A stretch of DNA of 64,000 bases, taken from Pomphorhynchus laevis. Lineage: Eukaryota; Acanthocephala; Palaeacanthocephala; Echinorhynchida; Pomphorhynchidae. The first letter of the stretch is position 1. Every line of letters begins with the position of its first letter. The position numbers were made by a program, and so were the translations under genes. Under the pieces are notes generated by a model. The model was given only the letters and a program-made list of their open reading frames with translations, made no database searches and was not told the DNA's origin. This document shows positions 27,401-39,400 of the stretch, piece by piece. The stretch is taken from positions 33,844 to 97,843 of the forward strand of contig WNNJ02001721.1 of assembly GCA_012934845.2 (NCBI GenBank). Reading direction: 5' to 3'.

Positions 27401-30400
27401 TGTCCCCAAGACGAATTAGGTTCTGTAGAATTTGTACAATTGTCCTCAATGCTCGAGGATTTGTGTATAGAGCACGAATTTCAGGTATTGGCCACTGACT
27501 TATAAACTCATGAATTACACGATGCACTTGTTCTCTTTGTCTTTCGTCCTGTATAAATTCATATGTACGCAGCAGATTAAGTAAAATACCAGGATCGCGG
27601 ATAGAATTATCCATGTTTGGGTTAAAACTGGATGCCCGCAACATGTCGATTAACATGCGAGGATTTTCAGCAGCGCCTACTAATAATTGTTGAGGGTTCA
27701 TCGTAGAATATTGATTAGTGTTTTCGCTTTGTGTAGATGGCAAAGGTGACTAAACGGTTTGAATTATATACATATGTCTAGACCAATCGACTAAATTAAA
27801 TGACAAATGATTTAAAATGAATGCAGATCGATTACTTTGAAATGTAATGTTCTGAGATGCCCCCTGATTAAGCAGGTGGTTTGTATTTTCAGTTCCTACT
27901 TGACTAATGCAGCTGTACTAGATGAGCTAGAATTAGTATTCAAAGGGTTATCGTCAAACTGTTCATGTGCCACATTAAGCATTGGTTCTTGAAAATCGCG
28001 ATAAATTCTGTCGAACATTATATCCGCTCGCTAAACTCTCAAGGTTAATCATGGCTCTATCATGGTTTCTTGTAATTTCCTGTATAGTTGTAGGATTACG
28101 AATCATTTCCATTGTTTGACGCATAAAATCCGGATTGCTAAAGAATTGTGAAACCTCGTGGTTCTCCCTCACTCTTTGCATTTGTGGATTGTTAAGCTTA
28201 ATTGAACTAAGCAATGCAGGATTACTCATAAGTCCTTGAACGATATGATTACTTAGAAGGTTTTGAATTACATGTAGGTAAGTTTGAACAGTGCCAAAAT
28301 ATTTTGCTAAATTTAATTAAAATTTAAATTTCCAGATAGAAGGCTCGAAAATGATGCAAGTGGTAATCTGGATAATGTTGCAGTTCCATCTGTATGTTGA
28401 TCAATATTCGGTTGTTACGATACTAACCCCTCCTTAATTGTTGGTGATTGCAGAAGCGATAAAGAAGCATTATTCAGTTGATTAGTTGTGAAGTGTGTTG
28501 CCGAAGGTCGTCGTGGAGACGAGTAGCAGGACAGGCATGGCAAACTCAGAATGGTCGTCGTTGACGATGGGAGCTGTCCGAATATTGGAATCATGAACTA
28601 CCTCAATTATCTGGGACTCGGGCAGTGCAAGGTGGCGCATAGAAAATAGTTTCGGAGATGGATCGTCACAATATCCAAGACTTTTCTCAAGTAGGGGTTG
28701 ACCCATCTCGTCGAGACTTTTGAGGATCGCATTAGCATTTCCCCTCATCAGTGCGACGGACACGCGCTGAAATAGCTGACCCGCTGTGCTGCAACATGGG
28801 GTACCATTTTTACATGACATCGAACGACCAATCAAACGAATTAGCTTTTCCCCTTGGGGGTTACATCCTCCCTCATTATCAACAACTGCTGCCGCAAAAC
28901 TGTATCCGTTCTCCTCTAATTTGCGTTTATATTTCCTTTCCTTGACACGTGGCTTACTTGCTCGCGGCATAGCCAGGGATCTCAGAAGCCATGGAAATAT
29001 AAGCATTTTGTTGTGGGTTAGTTACGGCAAAATCAACTGCTAAAGGAGGGTCCTTATAAAATAGAATATCCGCCGGTCTCTCCCGCAAACCACAAACTAG
29101 ATTGGGTACTTCCTTTACCCCCTCAATCCAGCAAATACCGCTGCTTAAAAAACCGTATCCCTCAAGCTATAATGTCGAATGCCGGGGTAGCCTCCAAACT
29201 GGCATGTTAGGGCGTGTAAGCCGAATTTGTCTGCCATCCTAAGGCAGCGTCTGCATCGATAATCACTTTTGCAGAGAGACTACCCTAACCATAGACGTAG
29301 AAGCACAATAAATACATTTGGTGCCAAGTTGATATGTGCGGCTTAGCTAGGAACGGCGTGTAACCAAGCACACACGTGTGGGCATGAAACTGCCAATAAT
29401 CGGGCAGTATTGAAGCGATCGGCATTCTTTATTAGCCTGCTGCGCGACATTTCGTCAATGTGACAAGATAATCCTCGTTGATTTGTTTGTGGATTTCCTA
29501 CATGTTGCGGAATGTTAGATTGAACGAATTTGTACCCATGGAAAGTTTTAGGGTCAAGCTTCAATTGGCTAGCGACAGTGTCTACGCTGGACATTGAAGG
29601 CTGCCTGATAGTGTTAGAAGCAGCTTCAAAGGCCCAGTCCTCCCATCTTCAGCAGTAAGCAAGCTTGCATCCACGTCAACTTATCGGGCTGAATATAAGT
29701 GATATTGCTAAAACACTTCAATATCAAGCGGTCGAACAAACGGAAAAACTCTTCGGCGAAGGCGGGGTCTATAGTGCGCATTAAATAGTTTACCCGTGGT
29801 GTGGATGCGCAGCTACGAAGCAGAATGGATGCAACCTGTGCGTCAGGGAGATTTTCAAGCGAGTCCAGAGTTTGACGCAGGGATGGTAGTACAACATCGA
29901 CAAGATATCCCAAACAATGCTCCTTAGACCCGATGGGACTTCAAAGAATTGTAAAGTTTTTTGTGGTGTTAACCAATGATATCCATGGGCATATGCTCTT
30001 TATCAAATCGACGTTGTCGTCGAGGTAACACCTATTTAAGCTGATATCTTCAATCTCTGAGATCTGGACGACAATCGGATTAATTGCTGGGCAACACAGA
30101 ACTGGACCAAGATGATCCCCTTGTTGTACCCCTCTTAGTGACTAAAGAGGATTCAGGCTACCAACCTGAAGTCTCGAGGTAGTGTCGTAGCACCATGATG
30201 TCCATCGACTAATTTCTGGGAAATTCCTACTGATCGCGTTGACGAAAGATTTCCAGTTCAGCGTATTAAAAGCTTAGGGAGGTATATTTTAGCCGAAACC
30301 CAATCGACATCTTGATCATGAAGTTGTTGTAGCCGACGTGCTTGATGTACTATCTGTTCCATTCCGTTTGGCGTCGCTACACCGAGGTGGTGCGGATGGA

Positions 30401-33400
30401 GGGAGTCTGCAAATCGCTATCGCAGTTTAGAGCAAATTCACTTAGCGCAAAGACGACGTAATGTCTCCCCAATGGCAATAGGGCGGATCCCTCAATCCGG
30501 TTTGTTTAATGCCATGAGATTAGTACCGTCGACAAAGGGCACGAGGTCGGTCGGGAGAGTACCAGCGATCATGTTGTTGACTAGTGACGTTAGGCATTGA
30601 AGCAAAACCTCATGATCTACCGACAGCAAATCTTGAATATGTTCTGCCCTCAAACCTAAACAGCCAGGGGAGTAAAAGGATGGGAAGGATGAAACTGCGG
30701 CCTCAACAATGTCCAAGTCAACCGACAAGGGGGTAATCAAAGATGATTGTCCAGGACTTTGGGGAACATCATGTAATGGGTGTAGCTCTGTTATTCTTCC
30801 GCGCGTAGATTCTGAATATTCACATATATTATTCGACGTAAAGCCGCGCATCGCCTTTCCGTAATTGCCATTTCTTGGCAATTCGATGACTTCCATAAAT
30901 TCATTTTTCTTATCATAAGCTCCTATGAATTTCCTGGATGATCGAAACCTCGAAGAGAATAGGCAATTGCATTCTCTACCACTTTCAAATTTGTCTATAT
31001 GCGCATTTGTATTTGATCAAGTGTGGTCTTCGGCATGGTGCCGACCTGAGGAAGTCTGTAGGCATAGCTTCTGGAAGCACAGAAAACGCTCCTAATCGTG
31101 AAATGAATTTTCGCACAATACCTCTGGAATTAATTAACGATGAGAAAACATTGGCAACTCGGCGGCAAAGATTCCATGGAATGCGCTTGATCGTGTTAAC
31201 TGGTTCCATCCAAACCCTATAAAGAAGCTCGAAGGTTCTGACCTGATTTTCACAGCGATGACTGCCCATCTTTTCAAAGTGTAATGATGTCGTCGAGGTG
31301 TTCTCGTCGGCATCTACAAACTTATGTCTTGTATCAATAAGTGCGATTACGTTGGGTGAGCTGAATGTCGGTAGCTGTTCTTATTCTGAGCAGCGCAAGT
31401 TCACAGGTCCGTGTACCCGAAGACGACCTGATCCATCAAGGCAAAAAAGATACGCCACAAACTGCGCAACTACCCGTATTCGTTTGCATGTTATCCCAAG
31501 CTCGGTTTATAGTTATAGCGTTGATCGGTCTTGATTGGCCTTGATCAATAGGCTATTGCGTTGATTGGTCTTAATTGTATTAGTTGTACAATCAAGTAAT
31601 TTGAATATTTTAAACTAAATTGAACACTTTAAGTTGAACACTTTAAGTTTAATTAATTTGAACACTTTAAACTTTGCGATCTGAAATTGACGATTGTGTA
31701 TTTAAGCTCTTGAAGTTTAAGCTCTTCAGTGATGTATTGTACTAAAATATTTTTAATTATATTTTTAATATAAATTTTACATTTTAATTCAATGAATAAA
31801 TTAGAAAATTATTGAAAAAATGCACTTTGTAAGAACAAAATAAAAATTAAAAATTAATTAAGATTAACTTGTGCAATATTTTTTATAGATTTGATAATAA
31901 TTTTAATTATTATAAAAATTTTAATTTGATAGATTCAAAAAATATGAATAAATTATTTAGGTACGCAAACTAAAACAAACATTAAAAGAATACACAAATT
32001 AAAAATATTTATATTCGGATAAAGTTTTTACATAAAACTATAAGAATAAAAGTAATAAATGAGTAAATTTGGTAAATTAATTTTTTTTTATTTTTACACA
32101 TTTTTATTTTTACAATTTATTTCTTTTTCTTATTTGATTTATAGCTTTTTTATTAAAGCTGACATTTCATGGCCAAGTAAAAAAGACGATGAACGAATGT
32201 CATTCTTATAATTATGTTATTATAATTTTTACTAAAACTGCAAATACAAATATTGCGAAGAATGCGATCAGGATCTGATGTACAAACATATATGGCGCAA
32301 TATGACTTTATCGTTGCGACAGTAGGATTTTAAGATATAAGTTTGATTGTTATTATTGTGAGATTATTGTTATAATTATTGTTATTTTTCGAAGCTCGTG
32401 ACACAATATTCGCCATGATTTCAACCCATCGCCACGCCTACGCAGTATTCGTAGACTTTACAAAGCTTTTGACAACGTCAATCGCTATTTGCTTCTAGAC
32501 CAACTCAAAGTCCAGTACAACATATATGGAACATTCCTCAACACAATACGTCGGCTTCTGTCACTCTATGAAATACGCATATTCGCAGCGTATCTACATA
32601 TGTACCCTTTATTACACATAAAGGAGTATTAAAAGGTGACCTACTTATCCCTATTCTCTTTTCACTTTTTATCGGAGACATGCCCTCATTTTAAAAAAAA
32701 GACGTCTACTGAGTCCAAAATCCTTCTTTTCGCCGATGATCTTCTGATAATCTGCGAATCCACTACAATTTTACAGTCCCTAATTGACCAACTTCATTTA
32801 TACTGCTTACAAAACGATCTCACTGTTAGCACATTAAAAACAAAAGCCATAAAATTTCGTCGTGGTGGTCGCCTAGCCCGAACTGACAAGTTATCATTGA
32901 GCAATCAGCACATAAAATTCGTAAACTCCTATAAATATCTTGGGTTCATCTAACCTCTGCTTCGTCATTTCGTTTGCACCTGCGGCAAAAAGCTTGTAAG
33001 ATAATCTCATCAACTTTCGCTTTTAGGAAACTGCCTAGTCTATCCTTACAAGGTGCACTCCATTGCTTAAAACTGATGCTAGAACCCATGATTACTTATG
33101 CGCTACCCGTCATCTGGTCTGGCTTTTCGATTTACAATTTTGAATACAAACAACGTATTTGCATATCAAAATCATCGACCTTCCAACAGCACTTCCAAGA
33201 GATCGCAGAAAAGATCAATGCAGTCGATCCCGAAATAAACAAGCAGCCACTCTACTACAACCTCTTTGGCAACAACCTCAAACCACCAAAAGACCTATCA
33301 TCGTTCGCGCCTACCTTCACAGTTATCACGACAAGCTGTGTACTGTCCACATTCCATGTCATGAACGTTCAATGTTGTCGCTGCAAATTTTGTAATCTAC

Positions 33401-36400
33401 AATGTCCACCTAACTCTTATGTATTCTCTTGTCCAATTCTTTCATCAATTCCTCTTCGTAAAATCGATCAATACCTTAGATTCAACAATAATCAATCAAC
33501 ATTTACACGTAGCCTGATGCTATAAAAATGCCTTCAAGTCAAAGTCAACGATCCTACAAGTAAAATCTCACCCCCAGTCGTGATTGATATTTTAAATATT
33601 TTGATTTCAATTTATGTAATTCCTGTAACTTTTGCTACCAGCCCCAAGCCGAGAGGCTGCAGTGGGTATCAATAAATAACTTCTCTTAAAACAAATACAG
33701 ATCTACAAAGGTTATATTCGTCAGAGCGCATAGCAATTAGCAAAATCAAATTCATTTACTTACATAAAAGTTTAACTACACTTTTTAATTTAAATTGAAA
33801 AGTTTAAATTTAAAGGCTTAATTAATCAAAGGTCTAAATTAATAAACCTTTGCTAGGAAGTTTAACTTTTAATTTTTTCGTGTACCTGTGTTAATTCACA
33901 TTTCTTTGCCATTTCCTTAAAAGTGCGCCTAGTGTAACTGCATCTGAAACCAAATCCAAGAAGCTTCTCAATAACTAGACCAACATCATAAAGTGCTATT
34001 CGATTCAATTGACATTTAGAAATCTTAACATAGAGAATTATGGATGCCAAAAAGGCAAAAATGAATTTTGTTTTAGTAAACCTTTCGCATATCCTTTATT
34101 AGGAATATTAATATATTGGCTTGGCCATAATGCTAAATAGCAAGCTGAACAAAACGTAGAAAAAGTAAAATAAATACTGCATTATAAAGCTCTTCCAATT
34201 TCTGAATAGTTAAAAATTTTTGCATTGAAAATCCGTTTTCCAGAAACAGCCGTACAAATTCCACTTTATTAGATGCCAACGCCTCAGTCATACCTTCGTC
34301 TAGGGTGCCTTCCTATGTAAAACGTATTAAATTAACAAAATTAAATTAAACAATAAAATACCAATAATTCACGGCGTAAATTGTAAATAGAATCTCTTGC
34401 TAGATCAGCATAATTCCAGGAAATTGCAGTTGACAATCTTGAAGAATAATTGTCATAATGTGCTGTAAGCAGAAATACGTTTTATCGTTACAGATAAAGT
34501 AATCGCGTGATAATAATTAATTTAATTAAAAATTATTTATTTTTATTTAAATAATTAATTAATAATTATATATGATGATATACAATTAATATTTATTAAA
34601 CGATAAAATTTATTATTAAAATTTAAAATAAAAATCATATGACGTATTAGACAAATATGACCAAAAAGATTACATCCAAATGAAGCAATCATTAAGCTAC
34701 GATTGAATTTGTTAAATATAACACTCGATTTTATTTGTTAAATATATATATTTTAATCTTGACAGAATGCACTGTTTCGAATATGCTCTCTTTGAATACC
34801 GAAATATTGAAAGTTTCGTCTCTCTCGACACACAGAACTCTTGGAATGATAGGCTTAAAAAATCACGCTTACGAAAAGAATTATCATTATGGAAAACAAA
34901 AAGCTTCGAAACATTTTGAAATTAAACCAAGGCGAAAATAGAGCAAACAATAGCAATAATAAATTGAGAAATCACAACATTAGGCTACGGTATCTTGGAC
35001 ATGGACTGCGAATAGCAATCTATAGAATTTCTAAAATACTTCTAATGTCAGAAGCAAATTCACAATGGAAACGACCGTGAGGTGTTGCACAGAAAACTGA
35101 GTACGTTTGAAGACAGTGCAAGTTCGCATTCTCAATAATTAGATGGAAACGTTTCAAGAAGTAATGGAGGGCAAAATTGGAGATGCTGGCTCAGGATTAA
35201 TATTATTAGATCCGCCAGATGGAAACTTGAAACTAAATAGTTTGTTCGCTTTCTCGATAATTGGATGGAAACGTTTCAAGAAGCAATTAATGACAGAATT
35301 TGAGATGCTGCCTCATGATAGATTGTCTTGTATCCGTCTGATGAAAACTTGAACTTCTAGCTTTGTCATTTTGTGGTTGTAGCTTATGGCCTTTAATGAT
35401 TTCTACATATATAACCCTTGCTCATGAACTTAATCTGGTTATACATATATATTATTGTTTACAAAAATATATTTTATTCAAAAAACAAATAAACAATATG
35501 TTTACTTATTACATAAATAAATGTAGAAATACACATATTTCTATATGTTTTCCTTAATTAACAAAGGTTAAAACCCAAATATATAATTAAATAATTGTTG
35601 AGTTTTGACAATTTGGAATCAGATAAGAATCATTACATTGAAATTTTTAATTTTAATTTCTAAAGTTTAATGTCATTTTGCCTTTCGTATCTCGTTGATC
35701 AGATACAATATTGTATGTACGCGAAATGGCTAAAAACTAAAAACTAAAATCACTAATAGAGTCATTTATTCGACTTATATGCTAACTAAATTACTTCGAC
35801 AACTAATTGCTAAATTAGTTGTTGAAACTCAACTAAGAACTAAACCCAATTTCGACTAAGCATTAAAAGTTTAAATAGAATTAAAATAAAAACATTTACG
35901 TAAAAGTAACAACTTACTTTCCAAAAGAAAGTTTAATATACAATGGTCGAGACCTCTCGTATCAGAGTTCCAATATTGAAAAATTGCTATCTAATAAAAA
36001 TACGTTGTAGAAAACGTTGCAGAAAATAAATTCTAGATTACATGCTGTCTTCGTGAATAGCAATATATTAATTCTTCAATAATGCTTTCTGCATGAATTT
36101 CACTAATTGAAAATATGCGCATTATCGCATGTTTCATTAGTGTATTTAAACTTTCATGCGACCTAAACAGAACAAATGTGTGCTCAAATTTGTAAATACG
36201 AATTTGAAAAAGAACCAAATAGGAAACTGAAAAAAGCTGAAGGTTTCGTTAGAGAAATTAGTAGTGCGTTGAATAAACCTAACTATGAAAGCGATGTTTG
36301 AAATCTTAACTTAGGATCAGTTAACAAAAGACGAAGAAATGCAATGCATGTATAAAAACAAAGAAATATAATTGATGTAAATTAAATGACATCAGATATT

Positions 36401-39400
36401 TAGACAGCTAGATGATGACTCGTTCTATCTACTGTATCATGGTTAAGGTCGAGCGGTTCATTCGTTATCCTCTACAATAAAGAAAACCAGGCGGCGCTTT
36501 GTTAAAAGCAGATAAGTAACCAGTTTCTAGCATTTGTAAGACTAGTCGCATTTAAATGATCATTTAGGTGACTTAACTGATAAAAATGAACAAAAAAGTG
36601 GAGGAAATAAGAAAGGATTAGCTTGCTCGCTAAAACAAATATTGAATGATCAAAAGTTGTGAGGAATGAAACACTGCTATCGAGAATAACGCTATTTCAA
36701 TAGTAAAGATTCCAAATTTTATGATATTATCAATTGAACGAGATTCAAACTCAAATAATATTTCAAGGTAAAGTCATCGAGGGTAAGTAAATTTGTAATA
36801 GTAAACAATGTACTATTTAGACAAAATAGCAAATGTGTAAAAATAGTAAAAAAATTAGTTAGATAGTTACTAGATATATTGCGATTTTCTGTTGATTATT
36901 CAAAATAATATTTAAATTTCAATTTTAAATTTTAACTTGACATAATTTTAACTTGACACTTATATTATAAATTGACTGTTCACTCATTGGTTTCTATTAT
37001 TTATTAGTAGATAGAGTGAAATAGATTTTTTTAATATCGAATTTTCGATAGCCAACTGCTATCATCAGGATAAAATTTTATCCCGATTTTAATACAATTT
37101 TGCCCTGTTGATGATAGCAGTCGGCTATCGAAAATTCGATATTTAAAAGACAAAAATTCTATTTCACTCTCTCCACTAATAAATAATAATAAAATAATTG
37201 TTCAATATTAATACGTTTTTAGCTCAGCAAGCAAAATACGTTATAAAACTGCTTAAACAAATGGAACAGAGAGGGGTTCATAATATATTATGTAAATTAA
37301 ATAAATATATAAAATTGTACAATTTTGATTGTACAATTTTATATTATTTTAGATTCATAAAAGAACAATAAAAATGAAGAAATAAAATTGCAAAAAAGAA
37401 GAAGCCAAAACATTTTAAAAATAGATTGCAAGCATAATTTATACAATTATAAAATTGTACTATCATAATCCAAGAAAACCGAAGAAAACCAAGAAAACCG
37501 AAGAAAACCAAGAAAACCGAAGGGATAGCATATACTTTTATTATTTTATCTGATAACCCCTGAAAGTTTGTACCTATCTGAAAAATTTAAACTCCATGCT
37601 GTTCACCAACATTTTTAATTTATTTATTTTTTCATAAAATTTTTAAATTTTCCAATATTTTTAATTAAATTTAAAATTGAATTGAGTTTACAAATAAAAT
37701 TGTACAATTATATTCTGATAATGATAGCAGTTGGCTATCGAAAATTCGATATTTAAAATAAAACATTTCTATTTCACTCTCTCCACTAATAAATAATACA
37801 ATATTAATTTTATTTAATGTTATATCACATGAAATACAACCTTCAATGGTGAAAAATATTAAATTATAGACTTGAGTGTTTTTACATGAAGCTATACGAG
37901 TAGATACAAAAAAGACTAAAATCTCTTTTTATTTTGTCTGATAGTTTGAAATATCTGATAGTTTGAAGGTGTTATGGTTTGAATTGTCGAAGTGTATGAT
38001 GGCTTGAAATGGCTAATAATTTGGAATGTCGTTTAACTGTGAATAAAAACTATCAAAAAGAAACTTAAAAAATGATTCAAAAATAATAATTTCCTAAAGA
38101 TGATAGCAGGGTTTTTGCAAATAATTGAAATAAAACTAATTTCATACTCATTATTCGTTCAAAATAAAAAAAGTCAGGAACATTATTTAAAATAATATAT
38201 AAAATTATACTAATTTCTCAAATGAAATAGTATCTATTATGATATTCTTCTTATTCTTCAGCCTTTGTCCCGCCTTGAGGCAGGGTCGGCTATGTGAGAT
38301 TTAGCCCTCCATTTCGCTCTATTTTCGGCTTGGTCTGGGTGAAGTCCAGCTGCCTTGAGATCTGTGTGAAGGCCATCTAACCATCGGTGCTTGGGTCGAC
38401 CTCTCGGGCGTTTGTCTATGATCTCATACTTTAAGGCGGTCTTTGCAAGGGAATAATTTTCACTCCGCAACACGTGGCCATACCACCGGAGTCTGGCCCC
38501 GTTGCATTTTATTTACGATAGGGGCGACACCGTATCTTCGGAGGATGTCCATATTTCTCACGTGGTCATACCGGATAATTCCGCTTATCCACCGCAGCAT
38601 TTTCGTCTCCATGACCGCAAAGCGTCGTTCCGCTGCCTTGGTAATAGGCAAGCACTCTGTGCCGTACATAGCCACAGGGCGAATGATTGAGCGGTAGATC
38701 TTTGATTTCAGGTGATCCTTGATGCGACGGTCACATAAAACACCTGTCGTCGCTCGCCATTTTGTCCACGCTGAGCTCATTCTTGCATTGACTTCATAAG
38801 TCACGTCGCCGCTTGCCGAGAGTATGGTTCCGAGGTACTTGAACCGGTCCGTTCAAGTACCTCGGAACCATATTATATTATAATATGTACCATATTATTA
38901 TATGTACCATATTACAAGTACCATATTATATTATAATATCTATTATGATATTATAACATATTATATATCTTAGGTAATATACACAAGTTCTAGAATAAAG
39001 ATTTGATAATCAAGAGATTCTGATATGTTACAAAAGAGTTATCTTTTATCAATATAACTAATTGATCTATTTTAAATTTATTTTATGTATTTTATAACAT
39101 AAAATAATTATATATTATTAATTATTATATAACATAAATATAGTGTATTTCATTTAAAAAGTATGAGATATTTACTCTTGTTTAATAGTAAATTGACTTT
39201 AAAACGAAATTGATACTCATATTGATATATAAGTATAAAATTATATTTTATATGAAAATTAATTCAATTAGTTAGATACGGAAAAGTTGTTGTTTTGGAA
39301 GAATTTTGCAGGAGTTATCTGCAAAGTGCATTAAACGATAATAGCTATCTTCCTTAATGAAAACCCTCTGTCAGTCTACTATCAGAATAGTTGTCAGCTT

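Larger units (their letters stand above)
28482..31510 (-). mobile_element. Retroelement family D (non-LTR-like RT), nearly full-length, decayed
   Basis: A minus-strand element readable from end to end. Near 31490-31370 is a zinc-finger-like start (CAVCG...LRVHGPV...RC). At 30896-30480 comes the RT start (GCLGLRAEHIQDLLS, ALNKPD, stop, GIRPIAIGETLRRL). At 29913-29626 is the post-RT block (LLRSCASTPRVNYLMRTIDP, LLKMGGLGL). At 29594-29343 is ARLLAVSCPHVCAWLHAVPS. At 29006-28482 is the C-terminal domain (GGCNPQGEKLIRLIGRSM, LFQRVSVALMRGNANAIL). This order is that of a widespread animal RT family annotated only generically. Stops and shifts make it inactive. A plus-strand relative lies at 58.98-60.4 kb. 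Confidence 0.8.

Noticed and set aside
31298-31534. Plus-strand frame at the start of retroelement D
   Set aside because: The minus strand here reads the CxxC...HGP...C finger in the expected place; the plus frame is a shadow.
35041-35150. Candidate TRPM exon between exons g and i (frame with LTVVSIVNLLLTLE)
   Set aside because: Its end phase does not fit exon i and it lacks the DID.AIL motif. The 73-nt exon at 35918-35990 fits both phase and sequence.
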